Assembly (NCBI GenBank): GCA_002946415.1
Contig: NJPS01000067.1
Span: 1,104,166 to 1,168,165 of the forward strand
Reading direction: 5' to 3'
DNA length: 64,000 bases
Origin: Rutstroemia sp. NJR-2017a BVV2
Taxonomy: Eukaryota > Ascomycota > Leotiomycetes > Helotiales > Rutstroemiaceae
In this document: one piece after another, positions 1-10,799 of the stretch
Layout: every line of letters begins with the position of its first letter
Numbering within the stretch: the first letter of the stretch is position 1
Notes under the pieces: generated by a model
Told to the model about the DNA's origin: nothing
The model's database searches: none
The model's input: only the letters and a program-made list of their open reading frames with translations
Made by a program: the position numbers and the translations under genes

Positions 1-1
1 C

Positions 2-142
2 AGAGAGAGGAGAGATTTCTTGCAGACGGTTCAGTCATTTATGGATCAGTTGGTGAAGGAGTCCATGATGATTCAGCGGATCTCTTGCCAAGATATTCGC
101 ACGCCTGCTATCTGTATGTCTTCTGTCCCGGAGTTGGCTTGA
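2..142 (+). CDS. 3' end of a gene entering from the left (unknown product)
   Basis: An open frame enters from the left edge and stops at TGA 140-142. Its about 46 residues include an amphipathic, Met/Gln-rich helix (FLQTVQSFMDQLVKESMMIQ) and a short tail ending PELA. The helix-like composition is the only reason I prefer this frame. Frame 1 is also open, to about 213, but reads less like protein. There is no domain and no start in the window. It could be the C-terminus of a fungal transcription-factor-like or hypothetical protein, or it could be chance. Confidence 0.3.
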   Translation, partial: RERRDFLQTVQSFMDQLVKESMMIQRISCQDIRTPAICMSSVPELA

Positions 143-1750
143 GCCCTGTCAGCTTGTCAACATCTCTGGATACTGAGTGGAAGATATGGATCGCTGGAGT
201 TCAATTCTTCTCATAAAACGAGGCCACGAGGTCTTCCTGAACAAGAAGCTTACGTCAAGGACGAGGGCAGTCTCTGCATGCAGAATTTGCACTGGGACGA
301 AAGGATCTTTGGGTCTACAACTGCGTATGAATGGCATGCTCATCTACTGGCCGGTTTCATGCTCACATGTCGTCGTCCTACGTATTGCGTGGTTGCGTGG
401 TTGCGTTTTGTGATGTAACCAGTGTAGTTAATCAACCACGGTTCGTCCCATCTACGACACAGGAAGAGGGGGCCATTCTGCGAAGAAAGCGCCCAATCAA
501 ACGAATCTGGCACAGATCTTCGGAAATGGCGCAGAGCGAGGACGATTACAACCACATGTATTCCAGGGATAGTTTGAAGATACATACGAATATATGTACG
601 GGCAATCACTTTGTGCTGAAACAGATAGAAGGATTACGAATGCGGGGGTTACAATATCTTGCAGGAGGCCGAGCGGTGTTTGACCTCCCCTCGTGGAAAA
701 CCAAAATTTCCAATGTGGTGCTCCAGATCCAACTGGGAATTCTTTGCATGTACTACTTTAGTTTACCATTAATAATTCCAAATTCATCCCAACCATATCA
801 CTGCCGTATGACTTTTGGTCCACACCAACAGGTATGTCTCGAGACTGCTTTGACGTGTTCAATGTTCTTCACTGCGAGTAGCCCACGTGATAAGCGGGTA
901 AATGTGCGAAATGACTTCATTTCACCGGCTAGTCTAGTCCTCGTATGGTAATCCGGAATTCCCCAGTCGCAATCCATTCCCTTTTTTCCAATTTTGCTCA
1001 ATGCAGGCAGCCCAACGCAGAAATGCGACAAAAGTGGTGAGGGTGTGGACATGAATTATGTCAACTTCCACTCCTTCGGCGCTTAGCAAGGTGAAATTGT
1101 GTCTGGTCGTTGGCTTTTGCTCTCTCAATTTCCCAATGCAGGAACACAATCGAGCTCTGCCTTTAACCTTACTCGTACGGGTAAGGTGCAACAAATGAAG
1201 CGCTCGCTCACTCGCTCGGAACCAGCGTGAGACGGCATCAAAGCATAGCCACGTCTGCTGGCTTGCGCATACAGTACAAACATTGGCATACCAAGGCTCT
1301 AACTACCGGTGCCAGTCAGTTAAGTTATTATCGGAGGCACGTTAACCTTAATCCGCTGCCAGGATTGTCATCCCACGATGCAAACAAAATGCTACTGAGT
1401 ACGGAGAGGGCTCAGCATGTTCTATTTCCTCCATTCCCACCCACCACTCGGTGGGTGATTGCACTATGCCATCTCATGTGCATTCGGAGCGTTTCACTGT
1501 GTGATTGGATCGTATGCAGCCATCCTTGTCCTGATTGTTTGTTCCAACTCGGCTGCGCAAAATCCAAATGTGGTCGCGACTACGAACTTGTGGTTGTATC
1601 AAGTTCGAAGAAGGATGTGTGGGCTGCTATTTTGCCGTTGGGGGTATTCTCCCAGTGGGCGTAGGGTCTTTACATAAGTAAAGGTTGCTCCCGTGAACTG
1701 GCAACGGACTTCACAATCATTAGTCTGGTTGTTTATGTTTTTGTGTTACA
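143..1750. other. intergenic, no supported gene
   Basis: Several ORFs of 60-200 codons overlap here on both strands. None shows a recognisable motif, a plausible splice chain or protein-like composition. The right end should hold the promoter and 5' UTR of the SGNH esterase gene. Confidence 0.5.
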
Positions 1751-2831
1751 ATGAGTGTTCAAAGATTTAGTCGCCTTTGCGCTTGCATCTGTTTCTTCCT
1801 GTTGTCGTTTGCTAGTGGTTCGTCTCGCGTACCCAATTTCCTCTTTCCCAAGGATGATTATTGATTGTCCTTGAACAGCAACACCTTCCAAAGTATCTCG
1901 ACAATCCAATGCTACTGCAGGTGGAAAAATTCTCCGAATCGTAAGTACCTTCGCATCTCCAATCAGTTTGAGAGTCGGATTTACTTTTCCGCATAACGGG
2001 CACCAAGTTTCGACCTTGTTTCCGTTTTTGAATACATACTAACATCAACCTTTCTAGCAACCTCTTGGCAACTCGATTACGTTCGGGTATTTAAGTTCTG
2101 ACGGTAATGGCTATCGTTTGGGCCTTCAGGATCTGCTCCTTGCCGACGGAAACACAGTTCAATATGTTGGGTCTGTCCAGGCTGGAAACATGACTGATAA
2201 CTTCAACGAGGGGCATCCCGGCGCAGTCATCGAACAAATCGCTCAGTATGCACGGTTATCTCTCCCGGAACTCCCTAATGTGGTTTTGTTGATGGCTGGC
2301 ACCAATGACATGAACGGCCTGGTCAACATCTCAGGTGCACCTGCACGGCTAGCTAATCTACTCGACGAGATCAATACCGCCGTACCGGGTGTGACTACCG
2401 TAGTCGCGCAACTCACGCCTGCGGCAAACGTCACCGTGGAGAAAGCCATCGAAGCATTCAATGCAGAGATTCCAAAAGTCGTTTCATCCAAGGTAGCGGC
2501 TGGACAAAAAGTCTCTGTGGTTAACATGATGGATTATGTTACTGTGAATGACCTTCGAGACGGATTACATCCAACTGATCACGGATACCAACAAATGGCG
2601 CAAGCGTGGTTTAAAGGAATCCAACAGGTGCAATTGGATGGATGGGTCAGTCAACCAAGTACGATGACTGCGACGAGAGCGGTTACGTTGGCGATGCAGA
2701 CTTCTTCTTCAACAGCTTCCAGTATGCCTGTTTCCAAAACGAATGTTTCTTCTGGTTCGCGGTCCGGTGCTAGTATGGGAGGCATGGTAGCCATTTCGGC
2801 TCTTCTGGGATATTTCTTGTTGTATACTTGA
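1751..2831 (+). CDS. secreted SGNH/GDSL esterase-lipase family protein, likely GPI-anchored
   Basis: Three exons fit (1751-1817, 1879-1940, 2058-2831), giving 300 aa. Exon 1 encodes a signal peptide (MSVQRFSRLCACICFFLLSF). Exon 3 opens with SGNH block I, PLGNSITFGYLSSDGNGYR, with the nucleophile Ser at about residue 49. GTND follows at about 124-127, and the C-terminal acid/His block DGLHPTDHGY has Asp about 211 and His about 214. This arrangement matches fungal SGNH hydrolases related to carbohydrate esterase family 3 (acetyl esterases), so a secreted deacetylase or esterase is inferred. The tail is Ser/Thr-rich, then small residues (SGASMGG), then a hydrophobic end (AISALLGYFLLYT), which resembles a GPI-attachment signal and suggests a wall or plasma-membrane location. 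The first intron has a weak GTTCGT donor, so the exact N-terminus is the least certain part. Confidence 0.8.
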
Positions 2832-4033
2832 GGGATTAAACGGCTTGTCATCCGACTTATCATTCGACAACCATTTAACAGCGCCGATTTCAAGCCATTA
2901 CCAAGGTCAGGTCATCCAGTCTGCGAATAGCTTTTTCCATCTCCCGGATATTCTATTCTCGAACCCATCTCCAGGGAACCAGAACACACGCGTCCGTCGG
3001 ACATCTATGCGCTTCCGCACCTCAGAACAATCTCAACACTGGCGACAGTTCCGCCGAAATGTATACTTAGGGTTTTTACCACGGCCCTCGCCACTTGACG
3101 AGAATCGATGGATGAAAAGGAGGAAGTGTGCTCAGCTCACAAACGCCACAAGCGGACGTTGTATATATATACTTAATATTATAGAACAAAATACATCCAG
3201 ATGTGCAAAATTTGATGTTCGAATATGCTCTTGATTTCATAATCAGTTTGACGTCTAGAAAAGCATAGCCGTGCTTACTTGTTGTTGGCTTTCAAGGGGT
3301 CGATCCATGTAATTTTTGTTGGCAATTACGGGAGGATGGATGTACGTGAAGAAAGTTAATCGGGACTTCTTGCTTACTGGTGAGAAATCCGTTCTATCTA
3401 AGATGTTGGTTTGGGGTAGAAATACAAGGGACTCGAGTCGGCTCTTGGTTGTATGTCTTCGAGCTACGGAAATGATTAATAAGATCATGATGATGTTGGT
3501 CATGGAAAATCTGCTCTCCTCCTGGATGGTCTAGCTTTAGATTTTAGAGAGAGTAGTTGTGATTTGGGATTGAAGTGGGTTCGACATAAGGTGGATTTTC
3601 GCCGGGGGAGGTTATCGTTATCATTTGTGAAGTGACATAACTCGTTCTTATAGAAAAATCCAACAAGAGGTAACACAAGCTGTTACGCTCGATGTTGACT
3701 ATTGAGTTGCAAATGTCTTTGGTAGCTGGCAGTGAAAAGATTGGCACGATCTAAAACTATCTATCGTTGCTATTGTTCTGTTGAAACGAACAATCTATGA
3801 TGGCTAACTATCCCCTGGTATGACGACGTACCAGGAACATAGAGTTCAGGCGAAAATTCCCAGAAGTGCGTAGTTCCGCCATTAGACCTCTAACTTTTAT
3901 TCTTTTCTGTCTTTTTCCGCCTGGAAACGGTACCTCGACCTCGTGAGCAATACCAAATGACCGTTGTCACACATAGTAAACCCAATAAAGCTACTATGTT
4001 ATTGACAGGACTTGTAGAATGACCTTTCTCTAG
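2832..4033. other. intergenic, no supported gene
   Basis: About 1.2 kb lies between the stop of the SGNH gene and the stop of the thioesterase gene. I see only short, low-quality ORFs and the presumed 3' UTRs of the two convergent genes. Confidence 0.5.
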
Positions 4034-4948
4034 TCAAAGGCTCTGCTTGTCGCCAACAGGAGGTATTCTAGAATTCAGATATTGTTCCAGATCCTCAATC
4101 TCTAGTACATCTGCCGAATGCTCGAGGCCGCTGAGAACTATTAGCATCGAAAATATCTTGTATATGGCAACCAAGGAAATATGCAGAAGAACTTACGGGT
4201 ACATCTTCAATTCGACATCAAACCCTTCCTCGCGCAAGACCTCAGCTGTCTTTCTTCCCCATTCTGGCCTTACGAGAGGATCAGCATCTCCATGCCCCAT
4301 CCAGATCTTCGTCTGCTTATTGAAACCCCCAGACTCGCCCAATAATTCTTTAAGCTTGTTGTGCAATAACAGGTAGCAACTCATGCCGAAGATACCTCCC
4401 AACGGCGATGGAGATGTAATGCCCGAGAAGATGGACATAGCACCTCCCTGCGAGAAGCCACCGATAACAATGCGCTTTGAGTCAATTTTGCTATCTTCGA
4501 CTTCGGACTTGATGAGAGAGTGGAAGTAGGCCTGCGAGCGGAGAATGCCTACTTCGTCTTGCGCGGCTTGGAGGTCGTTGAAAGCTATCTGGGTTTGTGA
4601 ACGTCAGCAAAGGATTGAGATATTGCGATTGGTTTGTAGATGTGTGAACGGACGGCGCCCTTAGGTCTTACAATGTCGTACCAGCCTGGCATCGCCATTC
4701 CGAAGTTCTGCAGATCTGTATGTTAGTACTTGTCTTTTCTTGACGGCTGGAGAACCACTTACGACGGAGATGGGAATGTTGGGCGCATTTGGGAAGATGA
4801 ATTTCACTTCTTGGAACTTTTGTCGCCGGCGCCAGTTCTCGGCGAGTGAGGCCCAGCCAGCGCCACTGTCGCCGAGTCCATGAGCCATGATGACGGTGGC
4901 CGTGTGCTTGGTAACGGCAGGAATAATGAGAGCAGTTGGAGGAGGCAT
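4034..4948 (-). CDS. acyl-protein thioesterase 1 (lysophospholipase/carboxylesterase family)
   Basis: Four exons on the minus strand (4948-4763, 4707-4672, 4588-4197, 4130-4034) give 236 aa, the usual length for this alpha/beta hydrolase. Landmarks are the N-terminal MAHGLGDSGAGW oxyanion region, the nucleophile elbow GGFSQGGAMS (Ser about 120), the acid motif GHGDADPLV, and the catalytic His in GLEHSA near the end. Family members remove palmitoyl groups from cytosolic proteins such as Ras and G-alpha subunits, and can hydrolyse lysophospholipids. Introns are 55, 83 and 66 nt, and all four exons are in phase. The start ATG at 4948 begins MPPPTALIIPAV, as expected for the family. The gene is divergent from the IVY1-like gene, with about 410 bp of shared promoter. 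Confidence 0.92.
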
Positions 4949-5357
4949 TTTAGCGGGAAGAACTTAGGGAGATGTCTGAAGTTATTCACACAGTTCAATA
5001 AATGGCGACGAGTTCCAAGATCGTTCCCAAGTCAATGAGATTCCGTAGATGAGGTTATTCGCGAATAGAAATAAGACCGAGCTCCCCGCCTTATCGAGTG
5101 CAGTCTTACTGGTCATATCCCTGCATTTTCTTATCAAGGGTCTCGAATGTGCATATCACAAGTCATTGCTTCAACAACGCACAAAATCTAACTAGTTTTT
5201 CAGAGTTTGCTGGAGCAACTCAGATGTTTCATATCTACCTGTTTTTGAGGGTGCCATAGTAAAGAATCCTTAGTATTTCGACGCTGGACTGTTTGTGCGG
5301 ATCGTCCTTCATCCCAAGTCCCACATTTGACCAAACAGCCAACAAAGCACACCGAAA
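4949..5357. promoter_or_regulatory. shared divergent promoter region, thioesterase / IVY1-like
   Basis: The 409 bp between two divergently read ATGs must hold both 5' regions. I see no distinctive operator or TATA box that I would assign. Confidence 0.4.
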
Positions 5358-6818
5358 ATGGCGCCGGCAACCCCTCGAGCTCAATCTCCTGCTCAGCGGC
5401 CTTTGCCCTCCTCCCCAACTTATTCGTACGCCTCCACACTTCCGCTGGCATCCACTTTTACGCTTCCCCCTCCTCCTGCACCGCACCCACCTCATGCTAT
5501 TCTCATGAAATCTGACCTCGAACTCTCCCAAATCGCCTACGCAGAACTTCTCACGACAGCCAAGAACTACAGACTTGCTCTCGCAGAACTAAGCTCTTCG
5601 GCTTCGGCTTTCGGGAGCGCGTTAGAAGCATGCGCTCGATTAAAAGAGGCTCGGTCAGAAGCCCTTTCGGCACCCGGTGGAAGTCTCAGCAATAGTTTTA
5701 CAGCCAGCGGGAACTGCACAGGAGACAATCTCATGTCTGCCAGCGGTGTCCATCAACTGATCGCAAACCACCAGCAGATTCTGTCAGAATGCGTATACCG
5801 CTCCTTCGAAGTGCCCTTGCTGCACGAGCTCGATAACTGGAGGCGGCATATCGAGGAAGAGGAGGTTGCATACCAGAAGGAGGTGAAGAACATGAGCAAA
5901 GAGATTCGTAAGATGGAGAGAGAAGGCTTGAGGCTGCATAAACAGCGGAAGAGGGATGTGCGAGGGTTTAGAGGGCATCTGGTGGAACTGACGGGAAAGC
6001 TCGACGGCCTTACTACACTACACGGTGAACATGCAAGAGGGTTACTGCGGGACTGTCAAGAAGTCAGCATGAAAGTCGTCGAGTCTAGTTCCTCCCTCGT
6101 TCGCGCTGAAGTCGATATCTTCGAGGCTCTTGCGCGGAAAGGTTGGAGTGGAGGCGGTCTCGAAGAGCTGCTGGAGCGGGGACAAGATCTTTTCTCGATG
6201 GAGCCATCTTCTCCAAACCCAGACACGAGCAGTAGTCCATCAAAGATCTTCAGCATCCTACCACAGAAGTCAATTCTTGTGGACTCTGTCCATTCTTTAA
6301 ACGACCAATCCGCGCAGATTGGCCACAAGCGGAGCGATAGTCTTCTCGTCGACACCAATCATTACCAATCACTAGCCGCAGTTGCAGGACGCGATATGGA
6401 CTCTAGATCATTTTTTACCGAACGCGAAACCAGGATTTTGAACCGCTCGAGAGCTGTGCAACCATTCAGTCCATCGCCTGTAGATAGGAATTTCGATCCT
6501 TTAGAGCTGCCTCCTCCCATTCAGAGATCGAACTCTAGAGAAGAACAGATCGAACGGGCTCGACTCGACGCCCTGGGTAGTATCACGCCTGAGATCTTCA
6601 GAGACGAGAGTATCTCCGCACCGTCCGTAATAGAATCACAAGCGGAGTCTGAGAGAAAAAGTACTTCTGGAGACGACTCCGAAGCAGAGACAGAGAGAGA
6701 CGATAAAAGTGAGATGTCAGAAGGGACGATCCGAGGTGATGAGTTTGCGCTCTCGACAGCTGGAGACACCGACGATCACACAGACGATAATAGTGATACG
6801 GACAGTCTCACCGTGTGA
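5358..6818 (+). CDS. IVY1-like phospholipid-binding (BAR-type coiled-coil) protein
   Basis: Single exon, 486 aa. Residues 1-50 are a Pro/Ser-rich disordered head. Residues about 50-280 form a helical region (ELSQIAYAELLTTAKNYRLA, then a cluster of charged helices around EEEEVAYQKEVKNMSKEIRK) typical of the fungal Ivy1 family. The C-terminal half is Ser- and acidic-rich and disordered, ending in a Glu/Asp/Ser stretch. Yeast Ivy1 binds phospholipids and interacts with the Rab Ypt7 and the HOPS subunit Vps33 at the vacuole. That role is inferred here from family resemblance alone. The ATG at 5358 gives a plausible start, and no intron is needed. It is convergent with the nucleoporin gene downstream. 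Confidence 0.7.
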   Translation: MAPATPRAQSPAQRPLPSSPTYSYASTLPLASTFTLPPPPAPHPPHAILMKSDLELSQIAYAELLTTAKNYRLALAELSSSASAFGSALEACARLKEARSEALSAPGGSLSNSFTASGNCTGDNLMSASGVHQLIANHQQILSECVYRSFEVPLLHELDNWRRHIEEEEVAYQKEVKNMSKEIRKMEREGLRLHKQRKRDVRGFRGHLVELTGKLDGLTTLHGEHARGLLRDCQEVSMKVVESSSSLVRAEVDIFEALARKGWSGGGLEELLERGQDLFSMEPSSPNPDTSSSPSKIFSILPQKSILVDSVHSLNDQSAQIGHKRSDSLLVDTNHYQSLAAVAGRDMDSRSFFTERETRILNRSRAVQPFSPSPVDRNFDPLELPPPIQRSNSREEQIERARLDALGSITPEIFRDESISAPSVIESQAESERKSTSGDDSEAETERDDKSEMSEGTIRGDEFALSTAGDTDDHTDDNSDTDSLTV

Positions 6819-7312
6819 GATGCGTTCCGTTTTCATAGCACGCGAGTATGAATGCATGCCTTCTTAGTTCTTGGTTTTCATGACCCTTCTCAACACGTAA
6901 ATGAGCAGTAGGGATACACGGTTTTGGCTGGTTGGGTTGGCGTTGGTTGGGCTGGAGTTAATGATATGCAGTTATTTATGTACGACATGAATATGGAGGC
7001 GCAGCGGGGTGTTCTGCTGCCAGACTGATGATGAGACTAGAATAGATGAAAGTACGAGAGGTGTTACAGTGGTTTATGTTTGATGATAGAATGACAAAAT
7101 GGGATTTTCACATTATATTTCTGACTTGTTTGATTGCCAAAACTCCTTTCATTTGCCCCTCCACCTCCCTTTTTGGTAGTTGTCATTTATTACATTCCCA
7201 ACTTGCAGACTTTTGCCTGCGGGTATACTCTTCTACTACTGAATTTATGGCTTCAACATAAAAACACAGTAGCCTATGCCAGCCCAACACCTGAAATATC
7301 CAATCTTCCTGT
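6819..7312. other. convergent 3' intergenic region
   Basis: This is 494 bp between the stops of IVY1-like and NUP53-like genes. It should contain both 3' UTRs. The middle is T/G-rich on the plus strand, and no gene is seen. Confidence 0.5.
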
Positions 7313-8689
7313 TCATTCATCCTTATCCCCTCCTACAACGTCAAATATCCCCAACCACCAATCAATCCAAAAGATTAACCTCCAGTAGAAACTCGCCTTC
7401 ACCCAGTCAAACTCCCCGCTATCTGTTCTCGGCACCGAGTTACCGATAATATCCGTGCTAAACCAACTCAGAAACGGTGTGTTGGAGATAACTCGCTGAG
7501 TGAACGATTTTTGAGGAAGTAGTGCTTGCTCGGCCGGAAGAAGTTGCAGTTTCTGCGCTTGCGGTATCTTGCGGCAGTATAGAGATGGAGCTTCTTGAAC
7601 CGTGGACGTGGATGAAGACATAGAGACGGGGCCGAGGAGTGTGGATGATGTGAGAGTGCCGGTATCGAGCGTTTGTGTAGAGGCTTGCGAGCCTTCGGGT
7701 GAGGCGCTCTTTTCGCGGTCGCGATCGTCGAATAGTGTATTTCGGCCAACTTGCGACATATTTGGGGTAGTCCAGGAACGCGAGAGAGCGGATTGCTGAG
7801 GCCGACGGTCTGCTGTTGGAATGAATGGCTCGGGGTTAAAGCGTAATTTCTTAGTAGCTTTCGTTCGAGTTGCGTTGTTGGCCTCTTGGACGGTGTCTCC
7901 GAGTTCGTCTTTCGCTGGTGGTGCGCCGCGATAATATTCGGCGTGGATCATGTAACCAAGAATTACTTGTGGTGAAGCTTCAACGGCCATGTCAGCCGCT
8001 TCGGCCGATTCAAAAGTGATCTTAATCCAGTGTTCTCCGCCTGCAAATCTCAAAGCTTTAGCCTTTTCTTCTAGGGTCATTGGACGTCGTCGCAGCGCCG
8101 CTTGATCTCGTAGATCAGCCTTGTATTTTCGCTGTTCGAGGGGAGGGTCTCGAGGATAATCTTCGCATATGTGCCCTCCAATCCTTTCGTATTCCCGAAT
8201 CGCGGCCCATTGATGCGTCGGCTTGAAGCCTCGTAGTATGACTTCTGTAGGCTCCTTGTGGACAAATCTTGGATGGGGGCCGGCATTTCCATCAATGCTT
8301 GTTAAAGCTGTGCTGGTCTGTAGATTCGATTGCGACAGCGAATTTGGTAGTGATGATTTACGATGGGGCGACCCAGATTCTGTGGTAGTCGTCGTTCTGG
8401 ACGCGAGATAATTGGAGAAAATAGCATCGGCTGCTGCAATGGTTGGATCTTCTCGTTTCGTGGCTGGCGTGCCTGTTCGTGAACGTGAGCGCCTTGTTGA
8501 TTTTCCGAATGATCCCGTCTCTGGTACTGTCCTGCGTATTCTTGCTGCGGCTGGGTTTCCATCGTTGCTGTCTTGATCAGAATAATAATTCTCCATGGTG
8601 CGGAATCCAATGTTCTTACCCAGGGAAAAGCATAGCATAGGGCCTTCGTACTCCATCTTCGCCAATATAACACTCCTCCTCTGGGACAT
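7313..8689 (-). CDS. NUP53/NUP35-type nucleoporin (MPPN-RRM domain)
   Basis: Read as one exon of 458 aa. Residues about 145-255 match the divergent RRM of Nup35/Nup53 nucleoporins: beta-1 [12 protein letters not shown], the loop [13 protein letters not shown], and beta-3 [18 protein letters not shown]. The C-terminus ends in an aromatic amphipathic helix ([19 protein letters not shown]), which in this family binds the nuclear membrane. The flanks are Ser/Thr/Arg-rich and disordered, with few FG dipeptides. The protein is expected in the inner ring of the nuclear pore complex. The true start is uncertain: ATGs at 8689, 8656 and 8596 are in frame. A GTAAGA sequence just before the last could also be a donor, which would change the first 30-50 residues. 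Confidence 0.85.
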   Translation of the reverse strand: MSQRRSVILAKMEYEGPMLCFSLGKNIGFRTMENYYSDQDSNDGNPAAARIRRTVPETGSFGKSTRRSRSRTGTPATKREDPTIAAADAIFSNYLASRTTTTTESGSPHRKSSLPNSLSQSNLQTSTALTSIDGNAGPHPRFVHKEPTEVILRGFKPTHQWAAIREYERIGGHICEDYPRDPPLEQRKYKADLRDQAALRRRPMTLEEKAKALRFAGGEHWIKITFESAEAADMAVEASPQVILGYMIHAEYYRGAPPAKDELGDTVQEANNATRTKATKKLRFNPEPFIPTADRRPQQSALSRSWTTPNMSQVGRNTLFDDRDREKSASPEGSQASTQTLDTGTLTSSTLLGPVSMSSSTSTVQEAPSLYCRKIPQAQKLQLLPAEQALLPQKSFTQRVISNTPFLSWFSTDIIGNSVPRTDSGEFDWVKASFYWRLIFWIDWWLGIFDVVGGDKDE

Positions 8690-9041
8690 TATGTAAGATT
8701 AAGGGAGGCATGGTTGCTCGTATGGAGGGAGAGGAATGTGAGTGTCTCGGGTTAGAGGCTGAGGGTTGGGTTGGCAGTTGGTTCCCCTTTGGTAAATTTA
8801 TTGAAATTCACGTTCTTTCTGTAGGGCCGACGCGACAAATCAAGAAGTGAAACTGTAAGTTCTCCCTACAGCAACGGACTCAAAATTTAGAAACTAAGGT
8901 TACTGTGCAGGGATCAGGCATAACTTAGTCGAAGCTCGGAGGCGCTAACGTCATTCTGCGACCCCAACTTTGAAGGTTCAAGCTCCTCTCCCCAACGACA
9001 TTTCATAAAATCCGACCAATTCAAGGACAGCGAGCGACAAG
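8690..9041. promoter_or_regulatory. shared divergent promoter region, NUP53-like / Fmp46-like
   Basis: 352 bp lie between divergent start codons. It contains a CAACCCAACCCTC-type pyrimidine stretch near the nucleoporin side. No specific site is assigned. Confidence 0.35.
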
Positions 9042-9613
9042 ATGTTTAGATTTGTAAGTACAGCTCTAGCTCCCGTGGCGATCGCTTCTACAGCATCTTT
9101 CTGCGGCATTCACCTCAAATAAGTACAGTTACTTACTAGCTCTACAGCACAAAACCCTCGATGTCATTACCCTCTTTCACAAAGCAAGCTCGCCGGCTTC
9201 CCTAAGAGCCCACGCTCTTTTAAAGCAGGCAGCTGCCAACGCTAGCGAGACTGCTACGATTGACCAGGCTGGCGATCACAGTGCCCAAACCCATCCGAAG
9301 AGAGCCGAATTCGAACTGGAGGTAACAGAAGCTGCACCAACGCCAGATCAGCTCAGAAGCATTCTCGAATACCTCGGTCCTTCTAAGGTGGGAACTCTTG
9401 TTACGGGTGCCAAAGACGAAGCAGATGCTGTGCGAAAGATCAAAGCCAATGATGATAGCTTTGTGAGACCTGTCGTAAGTGCACTTGAGAGTAGGAATTG
9501 ACATCCTCTTTGCTAATGTACTGTAGACTGTTGATTGGGGTAATGGGAAAGCAGTAATTGGGGCCAGCGAATCGGAGATCCTAAAGATGGTCAACGCCAT
9601 TCCGAAAGATTAG
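9042..9613 (+). CDS. mitochondrial redox protein Fmp46-like (thioredoxin-like, DUF1687)
   Basis: A small three-exon gene (9042-9053, 9148-9474, 9527-9613) of 141 aa. Exon 1 is only four codons (MFRF), followed by a 94-nt intron with a GTAAGTA donor. The protein reads MFRFHKTLDVITLFHKAS, then SETATIDQAGDHSAQ, then FELEVTEAAPTPDQLRSIL, and ends with TVDWGNGKAVIGASESEIL, the order seen in fungal Fmp46. The family is described as putative mitochondrial redox proteins with a thioredoxin-like fold and one catalytic Cys. I see no Cys anywhere in this translation, so a redox role here is doubtful. All exon phases agree and length is normal. Confidence 0.85.
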
Positions 9614-10799
9614 ATATTCTCCTGTAACTTTTTTTTTTTCGAATCAGTACCAATACCACACGTTTTCTCCTCTCATACCAGAGCTGCAACTCTTTGGCTA
9701 TATACCAATACGATCTAGAATTGCACTCGGTTCAACATTAGAAGGCTCAGGCGGAATGCCCCTCTGCCTACAGAAGATCGACGAGAATGGCATGTGAACG
9801 CCAGCTCGGCCATCTGCGTGGATGCGTTCAGGTGGACAGAACGGAACACCATACTTTCAAAATTAAGAGTGAGTTCTTCTTTGGATTTCACTGGAAATTT
9901 TCTGGCTGGTTCCTGAAACCCACTGAGCCACTGCTATTTTTTTAATTGTGCTCTCATGTATAATGTATAACCGAGGGTGAATATTGCGAGCAGCAACATC
10001 AATGCTGTACAGATTCACACGGAACGGGAATCACGCCGCTCAAGCGTCTAGAGTCGACCGAGTAACTAAATCCTCTGGAGTCTAATTAAATGTCCCTAAA
10101 CCCATTTAATTATCTAAGTTATCCTTCTCGAGTTTGCTAATTAGGAGATTCGGAGAGGGTCGATGGCCGTGGTCGATTCACTTCATCTGAACAACTCTGA
10201 CATTCACTCGGGTTCCTCAAAGAACTGACTTGTTCGTTCTTCATTCACCCAATCATGAGTTATATCCAAAAGTGAATTATCTTCGCCAACGGCTGTTTCT
10301 CCAGATTGCTTTCAACCCCCCTCTTTCTATCTCTTTACAAAACACGGAAGCTCTTTCCTTTAAATAGCAACTCTCCTCTAGTTTTGCTACACGTCTTTTC
10401 CAAATACCATTCTAGACTCGAAGACAAACATCAAAGTCTGCTTCCCTTCTGTCCCGTCGTTGCTTATTTCCGTAACACAAGACAACTTCTCCTCTCTGCT
10501 CCTGCTGAGCTTTCTTCATACAAGTTTCCTTGTTTATCTCAAGAAATCGTTTTTTCCAAACACAATCTCCGAAAACCTTTATTCGAGAAGCAGCGGGATC
10601 TGCGACAGTTCACCACCGCACGAAGCAGTCACAATCACGTATACCATTGTGCAGATCAAGCACGGCCATCGCCCATACTTCGATTCTCTTTCAGCTGATT
10701 CAATCTGATATCAAAGATCACTGACATATCGTATTAGAGCATAGGCTGATCTTGTTGGCTTTGATACCATCGATAGCACAACGTCCCCGAATACGAGAA
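9614..10799. other. intergenic plus long 5' leader of the RRM gene
   Basis: No gene is supported. From about 10300 to 10560 the plus strand is pyrimidine-rich (CTCTTT, CTTCC, TCTCC runs), as often seen in promoters and 5' UTRs of fungal genes. Short open frames here are low-complexity by-products. Confidence 0.5.

Noticed and set aside
331..951. 206-codon open frame on the plus strand
   Set aside because: No motif, mixed composition, competing frames on both strands and no plausible splice partners; likely chance.
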